This document shows positions 9,544-17,860 of a stretch of 64,000 nt of DNA, in pieces. How positions within the stretch are numbered: the stretch's first letter is position 1; each line of letters starts with the position of its first letter. The DNA comes from Gammaproteobacteria bacterium (GTDB lineage Bacteria; Pseudomonadota; Gammaproteobacteria; Acidiferrobacterales; SZUA-150), in NCBI GenBank assembly GCA_029880545.1, contig JAOUOD010000005.1, positions 124,001-188,000 on the forward strand, in the 5' to 3' direction. The notes under the pieces were generated by a model. The model was not told the DNA's origin, did not search any database, and worked only from the letters and a program-made list of their open reading frames with translations. The position numbers and the translations under genes are program-made.

Positions 9544-9725
9544 CTTCACAATTTAACCGATTTTAGCGACACAAAATTCGCCTATATTTTGGGTGCTGCG
9601 TTTATTAACAAGCGCGACTATTATATGCAGCTCGCTTTTGGCTGGAATCCTGGTTGATACGGTCTCTATCTACGGAAATCGCAGGCTGGGCCGGGCGAGA
9701 ACTGGCGAATGAAAGGATAACATTG

Positions 9726-11015
9726 ATGCCGCAGAAATATGTGAATGCGACTATTACCGACTCAGCAACGGAAGACAGCCTGCCTGTTCTGGACGGGGTG
9801 CTGGGTCCGCAAGCCATCGATATTCAAAAGCTGTATGCCAAGCACGACATGCTGGCATTTGACCCCGGTTTTCGCTCCACGGCCTCGTGCAAAAGTGCCA
9901 TCACTTATGTCGACGGTGACAACGGTATTTTGTTGTATCGGGGCTATCCTATAGAGCAGCTGGCGCAGCACTCGAGCTACCTGGAAGTTGCTTACCTGTT
10001 GATGTTTGGTGAACTGCCGACAGCTGAAGAACTGTCGGGTTTCCACGATGATATTTGCCACTGCGCCATGCTGCACGACCAGGTGCTGCAGTTTTTCCGT
10101 GGCTTCCGTCGAGATGCGCATCCGATGGCGGTTATGGTGGGCGTGGTCGGTGCATTGTCAGCGTTCTACCACGAGCACGTGGACATTCATGATCCGGATC
10201 AGCGTGTCCAGGCGGCCATTCGCCTGGTGGCCAAGATGCCGATGATTGCGGCTACCAGCTACCTTTACAATATCGGTCGGCCTCATCGTTATCCCAAGAC
10301 TGCGCTTGGCTATACAGAAAATTTCCTGCAAATGATGTTTGGTACCCCCATGGAGGAGTACGAAGTCGATCCGATCCTGGCCCGGGCCATGGACAAGATA
10401 TTCATTCTTCATGCCGATCATGAGCAAAATGCATCGACATCAACCGTCCGCCTGGCAGCGTCCAGCGGTGCCAATCCGTTCGCCTGCGTAGCATCCGGCA
10501 TTGCCAGTCTTTGGGGGCCTGCCCACGGCGGTGCCAACGAGGCGGTGCTGAACATGCTCGAGGAGATTGGTACGGTGCAGAATATTCCGTCAGCCATTGC
10601 CCGCGCCAAGGACAAGAATGATCCATTCCGGCTGATGGGTTTTGGCCACCGCGTGTACAAGAATTTTGATCCACGCGCCAAGGTTATCCAGAAAACCGCT
10701 CGGGAGGTCCTGGAGCATCTCGGTATTGATGACCCGTTGTTGGAAATTGCCGTACGCCTGGAAGAAATTGCGCTAGAAGATGAGTACTTTGTACAGCGCA
10801 AGCTCTATCCCAACGTGGATTTCTATTCAGGTATTTTGCTGAAAGCCATGGGTTTGCCGACCAATATGTTCACCGTGATTTTTGCGTTGTCGCGTACATC
10901 GGGATGGGTCAGTCACTGGCTGGAGCTGCACAATGATCCTGATCACGGTATTGATCGGCCGCGGCAGTTGTACGTGGGCTCACCGAAACGCAACCACCCG
11001 GAATTCAAGGGCTGA
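9726..11015 (+). CDS. gltA: Citrate synthase (type II, hexameric)
   Basis: Condenses acetyl-CoA with oxaloacetate at entry to the TCA cycle. 429 residues, as in gammaproteobacterial GltA. The N-terminal domain typical of the NADH-sensitive hexameric type is present. Catalytic residues are visible in [10 protein letters not shown] / [12 protein letters not shown] (His), [16 protein letters not shown] (His, Arg) and [14 protein letters not shown] (Asp). The ATG at 9726 follows AAGGAT; an in-frame extension upstream (from 9654) is non-homologous. It is monocistronic, closed by the terminator at 11032. Confidence 0.98.
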   Translation: MPQKYVNATITDSATEDSLPVLDGVLGPQAIDIQKLYAKHDMLAFDPGFRSTASCKSAITYVDGDNGILLYRGYPIEQLAQHSSYLEVAYLLMFGELPTAEELSGFHDDICHCAMLHDQVLQFFRGFRRDAHPMAVMVGVVGALSAFYHEHVDIHDPDQRVQAAIRLVAKMPMIAATSYLYNIGRPHRYPKTALGYTENFLQMMFGTPMEEYEVDPILARAMDKIFILHADHEQNASTSTVRLAASSGANPFACVASGIASLWGPAHGGANEAVLNMLEEIGTVQNIPSAIARAKDKNDPFRLMGFGHRVYKNFDPRAKVIQKTAREVLEHLGIDDPLLEIAVRLEEIALEDEYFVQRKLYPNVDFYSGILLKAMGLPTNMFTVIFALSRTSGWVSHWLELHNDPDHGIDRPRQLYVGSPKRNHPEFKG

Positions 11016-11031
11016 ACCGGTTATTCAAACA

Positions 11032-11063
11032 AAAAGCGCAACCACTCACGAGGTTGCGCTTTT
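11032..11063 (+). terminator. Rho-independent terminator of gltA
   Basis: A perfect 12-bp stem (AAAAGCGCAACC / GGTTGCGCTTTT) around the 8-base loop ACTCACGA, 16 bases after the gltA stop. The stem's own A and T ends give a U tract in both directions, so it may also end the convergent gene at 11089-11586. Confidence 0.9.
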
Positions 11064-11088
11064 GATCTGCCTGCTGAAGCGGCAATGA

Positions 11089-11586
11089 CTAGCTCCGGAA
11101 TTTGTCTCGCCCGTCATCAGCTTTGACGATTTCATCACTTACTTCGTACAGGATCCGCTGGATACCGTTTGACAGGCGTTCGATATACGCCTTCTCATTT
11201 GCATCGGGGGGAGAAGTGAGCATCAGCACCAGGTCCTGGTCCATATAGCTGAAGAACCGGGCCGAAATGCAGCTGCCATCTTCGCGCAACATGCGGTGCA
11301 CGGTAATGTCGTTCGGGCAGCCTTTTTGGGTCAGGGTGTGACGCATCTCCCACAGTGAGCCGGCCATGGCAGCCAGTTGTTCGCCGCGGCCGTGAGTGGC
11401 GGCTTCTGCCAGCATTAACCCGTCGTGAGTGGCTACGACAACATCACTGAAACCGCCTTCTTCAGCCACATGTTCCAGTTGTTTGCCGAGTGCCAATTCG
11501 GTAATTGGTGTTCGGTCTCTTCGTCGGTCTTCCATTTTGCCTGCAACCCATTGGTTATTATCATTACTTAGTGTAGCGCAAGACAT
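11089..11586 (-). CDS. Roadblock/LC7-like protein, divergent from the signalling island
   Basis: 165 residues. The centre (FSDVVVATHDGLMLAEAATHGRGEQLAAMAGSLWEM) has the Roadblock/LC7 pattern: a hydrophobic strand, a D-G turn, a second strand, then a helix with AAMAGSL. A second strand/helix unit follows (DLVLMLTSPP, then YIERLSNGIQRIL). Roadblock proteins of the MglB kind dimerise and regulate Ras-like GTPases. ATG at 11586 has GGGGG ten bases upstream; an alternative ATG at 11535 removes 17 residues. It points away from the 12-21.8 kb genes across a 450-base gap but its type of fold links it to them. The assignment rests on pattern, not on a search. Confidence 0.62.
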   Translation of the reverse strand: MSCATLSNDNNQWVAGKMEDRRRDRTPITELALGKQLEHVAEEGGFSDVVVATHDGLMLAEAATHGRGEQLAAMAGSLWEMRHTLTQKGCPNDITVHRMLREDGSCISARFFSYMDQDLVLMLTSPPDANEKAYIERLSNGIQRILYEVSDEIVKADDGRDKFRS

Positions 11587-12036
11587 TACAACAAACCCCC
11601 TTAATATTTCTGCGTCTTTATCTGCGTAAAAAATAGTTTTTTATATTGAGTCTTGTTGGCGGCAGCCCAGGGTTTCTCATGTGCTTGTAAATTTTGACCC
11701 GGTTATCTGCCACTTTATTCCGCAGCTTGTAACAATTTTTTACAGCAAGATTTATGCCACGATATGTAAGGAAATTGCTGTATTTATCGAGCAACATTTA
11801 CCGCGTGTAATCGTCTAGAAAATGGCTATTTAGGCGAGAATTTTCTTGATGGGTTGGAGCAACCTACTACCATAGTCGGAATTGAATCTGACCCAACAGG
11901 GCGACTGGGTGACAAAGCCCGGCAGTGTTATCGTCCTGATAGCAGGGTAAAAAACCGGCTCTCGAATGTGTTAATTGCACTACGTTCCGACGTAGACTCA
12001 GGCTTTCGGTAAAGATGATGTTCAAGGGATGCATTT
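11587..12036. other. 450-base divergent intergenic region with two hairpins
   Basis: AT-rich between 11600 and 11850. Two perfect hairpins are seen: GGTTG/CAACC with loop GAG at 11852-11864, and CTACGT/ACGTAG with loop TCCG at 11980-11995, the latter 41 bases before the regulator start. A GGGC/GCCC pair near 11900-11920 may form a third. I find no convincing -35/-10 pair in either direction, though the region must hold promoters for the divergent genes. Confidence 0.5.
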
Positions 12037-12666
12037 ATGGGACAAAGTGACGCACACGCGTCCACCCACATTTTGTTGGTGGATGACGATCGTCTGGTTC
12101 TGGCCACATTGGCCACCGGATTGCAGCAACAAGGCTACCGGGTGACGACGGCGGATTCCGGTGAGCCGGCGCTGGAGCGATTTCGGGAACATACACCGGA
12201 CCTGGTGGTGCTGGATTACCGAATGCCTGGTATGACTGGGCCGGAAGTAGCACAGCAGATGCTGGCCGAAGCCTATTGTCCAATCATTATGTTATCCGCG
12301 TACGACGACAAGGCGCTGGTGGACGAGGCTATCAAGCTTGGGGTGTCTGGCTACCTGGTAAAGCCGGTGGATGTCAACCAGTTGGTGCCCAGTATCGAGG
12401 CTGCCCTGGCTCGCTTTGGCGAGGTCAATGCCCTGATCAACAGCGAGTCCGATCTTCGCGAGGGCCTGGAACGCAGTCGAATTGTCAGCACCGCGGTTGG
12501 CATCATTATGGCGCGCCAGGGTTTTGCCAGTGACCGCGCATATGATGCATTGCGACGGCTGGCGCGCGATGAGCGTCGCCCGCTTCGAGATGTGGCGGCA
12601 GATCTGGTTGATGCTACTGATCAGGCCAATCGCATGCTCGACAGGCTGAAGCCGGCACAAGGTTGA
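12037..12666 (+). CDS. ANTAR-domain response regulator (first of two)
   Basis: 209 residues. A receiver domain (residues 10-125) has the acid pair in LLVDDD, phospho-acceptor Asp60 in VVLDYRMPG, and Lys109 in YLVKPVD. An ANTAR domain follows from about 140 (RIVSTAVGIIMARQG, then DALRRLARDERRPLRDVA). ANTAR regulators such as EutV and AmiR bind paired RNA hairpins and prevent transcription termination. It has no DNA-binding domain. It is nearly contiguous with the histidine kinase gene (11-base gap), its probable partner. A close paralogue lies at 20153-20794; both carry EHTPDLV and MPGM-GPEVAQ. Confidence 0.93.
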   Translation: MGQSDAHASTHILLVDDDRLVLATLATGLQQQGYRVTTADSGEPALERFREHTPDLVVLDYRMPGMTGPEVAQQMLAEAYCPIIMLSAYDDKALVDEAIKLGVSGYLVKPVDVNQLVPSIEAALARFGEVNALINSESDLREGLERSRIVSTAVGIIMARQGFASDRAYDALRRLARDERRPLRDVAADLVDATDQANRMLDRLKPAQG

Positions 12667-12677
12667 GGCGACAATCA

Positions 12678-15107
12678 ATGTCGATATTTCGCTGCCTGTT
12701 GATTGGTGCTCCGTTGTCCGCGGCCCAAAAGCAGTGGTTTGAATCCGCAAAGATTGAGGTTGTAGTGGTCTCGCCGGAACAGGCGGAAGCATTACATAAT
12801 GTTTCGGCAGATATCCTTATGATTCGTGCCGAGGTCTTCGTCCAGACGGTCCCGGAATTTGTCCGGCAAATACAGGCCCTTCCTGTTGCCCGTGTCCTGC
12901 TTTTTGAATCGACCCTGGCTATCGATACGGCGATGCTTCATAGCCTTCCGGTGGATGATTATGTTTCCCTGGACTGGAGTCCTGAGTCGCTGCGCGCCCG
13001 GCTGGAATGGGCGCTGGTGCACCAGAGCCAGCGTCTTGATGCATCACTTGGCCAAATGGTGCTGTCACCCGACGCTGTATTGCGTATTGATAACCAGGGG
13101 AAAATCCTTGCAGCCAATGACGCCGTGGAAACCTCGCTGGGTTATGTCGCCGACAGTATTATCGGCAGATCCATATTTGAGCTATTCGCCGAGGATTCTC
13201 GCGATGCGCTGGCAAAACTGTTGCCTACGCAGGCGTCCGCCACAGGCACTCATCCAGGGCGCACTGGTGAAATGTTCGCGCTTCATGGCGACGGAAATGC
13301 CATGCCAGTCGAAGTCTATGTGCGCATGCGTAATGACGCGCGGGCTGCAGGCGAGCTGGCGGTATTTATTCGCGATATCAGTTCGCAACAACATTATCGT
13401 GGCGCCTATTTCCGCCATGAGCGTCATATGGCCGCGCTATCAAGACTGACTGAAGATCTGTTGCATAGCGAAAAGGATTTGGCCTATGGCCCGTTGTTGT
13501 CAGTACTGGCGCCCACTATTAACGCCGTTCGCGGTCGATTTTACCTGACCAGTTACGATCGACGTGACCAGACATGGGCGCGGGAGTGTGTTGCCGAATG
13601 GTGGGCCGAAAACCGGATACAGAAGCCCAGTGCTGCCGGAAAGCAGCTGCAGGCTGCGATTGAACGTGACGAGGCTCTGCAGCGTTGGCTGCCAGTGCTG
13701 AAAGCCAATGATATTGTCGCTGCGCCAGCTGACAGCCTGCCTCGCGTGGAGGCGGGAATGTTGCAGGATATGGGCATCAAGAGTGTGCTCGTTGTCCCGC
13801 TGAATATGCGGGGCAAGCTGATCGGATTCCTGCGGTTTGACAGTGGTCGTGACTATCCGGGTTGGGAGGCGGGCGATGTCAGCTTTCTGACTTCAGCGGC
13901 ACGCAGTATTTGCCATGCTCATGTCACTCTCGAGGAACGACGCTATCGTATTGAGGCACAGGAGGCGCTTTACGAAGAACGCGTCTGGCTCGAAACCATT
14001 CGCCAGGCCAGTGAACTGATCAGCGCCACGGAGACACTGGAAGACCGACTGGTTGATATCGTCATGTACCTGCTGAACGTCATTCCGGTCGATCAGCTGG
14101 TGGTATCAACGCGTGAGAACAGCCGGATCCAGGTAAACGGGGTCTACAGCAAGAATCGGCAGCTTGAGACATTTCATCGATGGGAAAGCGAGAGCCACCT
14201 GTGTCCCGGCCATACCCAAAAAAGTGCCGAAGTGCTGCGCTGCGATCAATCCAGGTTTATTCAGGACAGTGACATGACTATGCGATCCTGCGTGTGTCTG
14301 CCGCTTATGGATGGTACCGAGCGTATTGGTACTGTATCGCTGGCTTCCGAGGAGCCAAATGTTTTCAACGAGCGAAATCATGCGCACCTTGAGTCACTGG
14401 CGACACAGCTGGCTCATGCGGTGGTGCATATCCAGCGATACCGGGCAGCCAAAAGTGAGGCAGAGCATCTGGCGGTTATCGTGCGGGAAGTGCATCATCG
14501 GATTAAGAACAATCTTCAGGGCGTGATCGGATTGCTTAACAGTCACCGGCATCGCAACTCCGAGGTGGACCAGATCATGGTTACCGCCATTGCCCAGTTG
14601 AATGCAGTCGCCGAAGCTCATAACCAGCTCAGCAGGCGTTCTGATGAGACCGTGTTCCTTGGCGACCTGGTTGCCGGTGTGCATCGGGCTGTGCGACCGC
14701 TCACCGGCCATGAGCTGGTAATTGATGCACCGTCGGCCGGCTGCCGGGTTATTGTGCCGGCTGCCGAAGTGGTGCCAGTGGCGCTGGTGGTGAACGAGTT
14801 GATTCAGAATGCACTGGATCACGGGTTTGAAACCGGAACTGGCGGTGAAATTCGCATTGAGATACATGAATCCGCCGACAGTGTCAGTTTGCGCGTCAGC
14901 AATAATGGCAAGCCGCTGCCGGAATCGTTTGACAGCAGCAGCGGTATAGGATTTGGCACCGGCTTGACGCTGGTTCGGTCGCTGATCCCGGCAAAAGGAT
15001 CCCGTTTTTCCCTGAGGCACATGGATGGCTGGACCGTGGCAGAAGTTGAGTACGACATGCCGGTCATTATGCAGTCGGCGCTGGCTTCGCCCGCGGCCCC
15101 GGCCTGA
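12678..15107 (+). CDS. Soluble sensor histidine kinase: PAS, two GAF, HisKA_2, HATPase
   Basis: 809 residues with no membrane segment. The first ~115 residues have a receiver-like alternation without a clear phospho-site. A PAS domain follows at about 130-235 (DAVLRIDNQGKILAANDAVE), then GAF-like regions near 260-420 and 450-600. The dimerisation domain is of the HisKA_2 type: VREVHHRIKNNLQGVIGLL near 610, with His as phospho-acceptor. The ATPase has VNELIQNALDHGF (N box) and GIGFGTGL (G box). HisKA_2 kinases commonly phosphorylate ANTAR regulators (EutW/EutV), which matches its neighbour. The ATG at 12678 is preferred; a TTG at 12663 overlaps the previous stop. Confidence 0.92.
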   Translation: MSIFRCLLIGAPLSAAQKQWFESAKIEVVVVSPEQAEALHNVSADILMIRAEVFVQTVPEFVRQIQALPVARVLLFESTLAIDTAMLHSLPVDDYVSLDWSPESLRARLEWALVHQSQRLDASLGQMVLSPDAVLRIDNQGKILAANDAVETSLGYVADSIIGRSIFELFAEDSRDALAKLLPTQASATGTHPGRTGEMFALHGDGNAMPVEVYVRMRNDARAAGELAVFIRDISSQQHYRGAYFRHERHMAALSRLTEDLLHSEKDLAYGPLLSVLAPTINAVRGRFYLTSYDRRDQTWARECVAEWWAENRIQKPSAAGKQLQAAIERDEALQRWLPVLKANDIVAAPADSLPRVEAGMLQDMGIKSVLVVPLNMRGKLIGFLRFDSGRDYPGWEAGDVSFLTSAARSICHAHVTLEERRYRIEAQEALYEERVWLETIRQASELISATETLEDRLVDIVMYLLNVIPVDQLVVSTRENSRIQVNGVYSKNRQLETFHRWESESHLCPGHTQKSAEVLRCDQSRFIQDSDMTMRSCVCLPLMDGTERIGTVSLASEEPNVFNERNHAHLESLATQLAHAVVHIQRYRAAKSEAEHLAVIVREVHHRIKNNLQGVIGLLNSHRHRNSEVDQIMVTAIAQLNAVAEAHNQLSRRSDETVFLGDLVAGVHRAVRPLTGHELVIDAPSAGCRVIVPAAEVVPVALVVNELIQNALDHGFETGTGGEIRIEIHESADSVSLRVSNNGKPLPESFDSSSGIGFGTGLTLVRSLIPAKGSRFSLRHMDGWTVAEVEYDMPVIMQSALASPAAPA

Positions 15108-15458
15108 GTCCGGATTCGAAAATTTTTTTGATTTTTTTTGTCGAATTTCTTGACAGCCTGAAATGCTGGGCTAATCTTACACGAAATTGCCGGCAACCCC
15201 TTCTGTTGCTGGTAGCGAGAATGGCCCGACCCCTCTTTGCCGGGCATGATGTTTTCGCACTTGGGCAGATCTTCGGGATTTGCCGTTAAAAGCCCCAAAT
15301 TGCTTTCTGAAGTTGACAGATTTCCGGCTGCGCAGTGTTTGCGTGGCTGACTGTTCGCGATGCCTGTGTGCGGATTGGTGTGCGCAGGACAGAGCGACGA
15401 CCAGATAACAAGCAGTGTAATGAGCCATAAAAACAGGAAGCAACAAGAGCAGGATTTA
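15108..15458 (+). other. Long structured leader before the ABC-phosphatase gene
   Basis: This gap holds a T-rich stretch (T7 and T8 at 15123-15139), a promoter (15150-15177) and then about 275 bases of untranslated leader. Three hairpins are visible: CCGGCAAC/GTTGCTGG at 15190-15212 (one G-U pair), GCCCG/CGGGC at 15224-15245, and GGCAGATC/GATTTGCC around TTCGG near 15264-15284 (one G-U pair). With ANTAR regulators encoded on both sides, this leader is a candidate RNA target. I did not find a clear hexaloop pair of the EutV type. Confidence 0.5.
15150..15177 (+). promoter_or_regulatory. Sigma-70-type promoter
   Basis: TTGACA at 15150-15155, 16-base spacer, TAATCT at 15172-15177. Transcription would start near 15184 and read the ABC-phosphatase, Roadblock and GTPase genes. 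It lies about 45 bases after the kinase stop, so the island has at least two transcription units. Confidence 0.7.
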
Positions 15459-16799
15459 ATGACTGAATCAGTGTTGTCAATCAGGGAATTTGGTGTCGCG
15501 TTCGGCGAAAAAATCGTGTTGAGCTCGGTTTCGCTGGATGTGCCCGACCGCGGTGTGATTGCCTTGATGGGGCCGGCCGGCACCGGCAAGTCGACCCTGC
15601 TGCGTACGATTGCAGGATTTAACGATAACAATCCTTCACTGCGTACCTGGGGTGACGTGGACTATATGGGTGCGCCATTGGGTGAATTGGGTATACCGCC
15701 ACTGGTTTCTCAGAATGCGCGGCTGATGCTGGCAAGTATTTTTGAAAATATGGTCAGCGAGTTGCCGGAGCGGCACACGTTGACCATAGCGCAACAAAAG
15801 GAAGTGGTAACACGATTGCTTGAACGGGCCGGGTTAGGTGAACTGGCCGACAGGATGGAAGAGCGCGTTGCATCGCTGTCCCTGGGCAAGCAACGGCATC
15901 TGGCCATTGCCAGGACCGCGGCATCCAATCCGAGAGTATTGTTTATTGATGAACCGACCACCGGCATTGATGATGCAGACTGTGAGCCGTTGCTGAATTA
16001 CATCAGGATGGAAGGCGAGCATCGTGCCATTGTTGTGATTTTGCATAATCAGCGCCAGGTGAAATACCTGGATGGCCAGGTGGGACTGCTTGCCGGTGGC
16101 TGGGTCCAGGAAATGAACGAGGCGAAGGAATTTTTTGCCAACCCGCAGAACCCGTTGGCCAAGGATTTTGTTCGTAGCGGCTCCTGCCACTCTCCGCAGC
16201 CGGGTGTTGAGCCAGACAGCTCCGAGCCCAGTGCGTTGACTACGGATATACCCAAGGCACCGCCGATTCCGCAGAAGGCGAGAAAATATATTAGTGATTC
16301 GTTTGGGCCGCGCGGTTTTTTGTGGCTGAAGCAGGGTCAACTGGCAGGCACGCCCAGGCCAGGCCTGATTGCAGAGATGAAATATGATCTCAAGGCTTTG
16401 ACGCGTGTAGGCATTACCGTGCTGGTATCACTGACCGAAACACCGGTTGATTCGAGCGAGTTGGAAGAGTTTGGTATCAAGCATGTCGAGTTTCCGATTC
16501 CGGATATGGGCGCGCCAAGCATTGAAGCGGCCATGCAGATGTGCGAGCTGATGACGTCTCTGATGGAGCGTGGCGACGTCCTGGCAGTACATTGCAAGGC
16601 CGGCCTTGGGCGTACCGGAACCATACTGGTTTCCCAGTTGATCTGGGAAGGCATGCCGGCCCTGGCCGCGCTTGAGCAGGCGCGCCGAATTGAGCCTCGA
16701 TGGGTTCAGTCGGAGGAGCAAGTAGAGTTTCTTGAGCGATTTGCGGTAGCTGTAGACGAATCGCGGGGAAAGCTGGCGTCAGCAGGCGTCGATATTTGA
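15459..16799 (+). CDS. ABC-type ATPase fused to a dual-specificity protein phosphatase
   Basis: 446 residues with two complete catalytic domains. Residues 5-230 are an ABC ATPase: Walker A GPAGTGKST (38-46), signature LSLGKQ (140-145; LSGGQ in most), Walker B VLFIDEP (160-166) and an H-loop His at about 196. A ~55-residue proline-rich linker follows. Residues 275-440 are a DSP/CDC14-like phosphatase: general-acid loop FPIPDMGAP (Asp ~349) and the P-loop HCKAGLGRTG, with Cys ~379 and Arg ~385. No membrane-spanning partner is encoded nearby, so it may not be a transporter. The start ATG has AGGA six bases upstream; an in-frame extension to 15360 is weak. It precedes two Roadblock genes. Confidence 0.9.
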   Translation: MTESVLSIREFGVAFGEKIVLSSVSLDVPDRGVIALMGPAGTGKSTLLRTIAGFNDNNPSLRTWGDVDYMGAPLGELGIPPLVSQNARLMLASIFENMVSELPERHTLTIAQQKEVVTRLLERAGLGELADRMEERVASLSLGKQRHLAIARTAASNPRVLFIDEPTTGIDDADCEPLLNYIRMEGEHRAIVVILHNQRQVKYLDGQVGLLAGGWVQEMNEAKEFFANPQNPLAKDFVRSGSCHSPQPGVEPDSSEPSALTTDIPKAPPIPQKARKYISDSFGPRGFLWLKQGQLAGTPRPGLIAEMKYDLKALTRVGITVLVSLTETPVDSSELEEFGIKHVEFPIPDMGAPSIEAAMQMCELMTSLMERGDVLAVHCKAGLGRTGTILVSQLIWEGMPALAALEQARRIEPRWVQSEEQVEFLERFAVAVDESRGKLASAGVDI

Positions 16800-16828
16800 T
16801 CAACCATTATGAGTTGGAGGACTGAGTA

Positions 16829-17230
16829 ATGTCATTGGATAGTGAACTGCAAAATGCAATCTCAACCATTCCCGAGTGCGTAGCTGCAGGTTACGTGGAT
16901 ATGACCACGGGCATGTTGCTGGGTGTTAAAACTGTTGATTCTCACCCCCAGGAAGTACTGGAAATCATCGCTGCGGCTACCGCAGACATGTTCCAGGGAT
17001 CGAATGTCACATTGATCGAGAAACTGTTCAAGAAGTCTCGCGGTGTCGACAACGATCATCATTACTTTCAGGAAATGCTGGTGCTGAGTGATAACCTGAT
17101 ACATGTGTTCTCTCGGACCAAGGGTAACGAAGACCACGTGTGTGTATTTGTTTGTCGTAAGTCTGCCAACATGGGTATGGTGTTGGCAAAAGCACGTACC
17201 GCACTTCCGGCCCTGGAAGCGTCAGTGTAA
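16829..17230 (+). CDS. Roadblock/LC7-type protein (tandem copy 1)
   Basis: 133 residues. The pattern is Roadblock-like: helix ISTIPECVAAGYVDMTTGMLLGVK, a helix EVLEIIAAATADMF, then strand/strand/helix ending in the conserved DHVCVFVCRKSANMGMVLAKAR. It is about 80% identical by eye to the next gene. The start ATG follows GGAGGACTGAGTA. It is probably a homodimer or a heterodimer with its twin that contacts the GTPase encoded at 18919. Cytoplasmic, no signal. Confidence 0.78.
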   Translation: MSLDSELQNAISTIPECVAAGYVDMTTGMLLGVKTVDSHPQEVLEIIAAATADMFQGSNVTLIEKLFKKSRGVDNDHHYFQEMLVLSDNLIHVFSRTKGNEDHVCVFVCRKSANMGMVLAKARTALPALEASV

Positions 17231-17243
17231 TGAGCCAGGACAA

Positions 17244-17276
17244 GATGATCCCCGGGAAATAATACCGGGGATCGTC
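17244..17276 (+). other. Intercistronic hairpin between the Roadblock twins
   Basis: A 12-bp stem (GATGATCCCCGG / CCGGGGATCGTC, one G-T pair) with a 9-base loop, 14 bases after the stop of copy 1. No U tract follows, so it is more likely an RNA processing or stability element than a terminator. Confidence 0.7.
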
Positions 17277-17342
17277 GAATCCGAAAAAAATGTTCAAGGG
17301 CAAGTTGTTAACCATTAATTTTATTTCTCAAGGAGTTTCAAA

Positions 17343-17750
17343 ATGTCATTAGATAAAGCTTTAAACGATGCAATCGCGCAGATCCCGGAATGTGTTGCTG
17401 CCGGTTACGTTGACCTGAGTTCCGGCATGCTGCTGGGCGTCAAGACTGTTGATTCCCATCCTGGCGAAGTTCTGGAAATCGTTGCCGCGGCTACTGCTGA
17501 TATGTACCAGGGTTCAAACGTTACCATGATCGAAAACATGTTCAAGAAGTCTCGCGGCGTACCTACAGGTGACGGCCATCATTACTTCCAGGAAATGATG
17601 GTGCTTAGCGACAACCTGCTGCATATCTTTTCACGTTGCAAGGGCAACGAGGATCACGTGTGCGTATTTGTTTGCCGCAAATCAGCCAACATGGGTATGG
17701 CTTTGGCCAAGGTTCGTTCAAACCTGCCTACAATCGAGGCTGCACTGTAA
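17343..17750 (+). CDS. Roadblock/LC7-type protein (tandem copy 2)
   Basis: 135 residues, near-duplicate of the preceding protein with a two-residue insertion at GVPTGDGHHYFQEM. The two share MSLD at the start, IPECVAAGYVD, MLLGVKTVDSHP, ATADM-QGSNVT and GNEDHVCVFVCRKSANMGM. The ATG is preceded by AAGGAG eight bases upstream, a stronger site than for copy 1. The duplication suggests paired or stoichiometric use with the GTPase. Hairpins flank the gene on both sides. Confidence 0.78.
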   Translation: MSLDKALNDAIAQIPECVAAGYVDLSSGMLLGVKTVDSHPGEVLEIVAAATADMYQGSNVTMIENMFKKSRGVPTGDGHHYFQEMMVLSDNLLHIFSRCKGNEDHVCVFVCRKSANMGMALAKVRSNLPTIEAAL

Positions 17751-17772
17751 TAGCCTGGTGGTATCTGAAAAG

Positions 17773-17793
17773 GGTCCCGGGTTTCCCGGGGCC
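17773..17793 (+). other. Intercistronic hairpin after Roadblock copy 2
   Basis: GGTCCCGGG / CCCGGGGCC (one G-T pair) around a TTT loop, 22 bases after the stop of copy 2 and 68 bases before the next start. No U tract follows. It parallels the hairpin after copy 1. Confidence 0.65.
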
Positions 17794-17860
17794 TCGCTCA
17801 GGACAGGATTGTTGAAGATGGTTTAATCTGTAATATCATGGATCAGCTAGAGGAAAACGC

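Noticed and set aside
11890-11965. Segments resembling a cyclic-di-GMP (GEMM-I) riboswitch: ACAGGGC, GACAAAGCC and GATAGCAGGG
   Set aside because: The P1b hairpin with its GAAA tetraloop and its receptor is missing; spacing is about 16 bases short. A covariance-model search would settle it.
15118-15146. T7 and T8 runs after the kinase gene flanked by ATTCGA/TCGAAT
   Set aside because: The stem is only six AT-rich base pairs and the T runs lie inside the loop; too weak to call a terminator.
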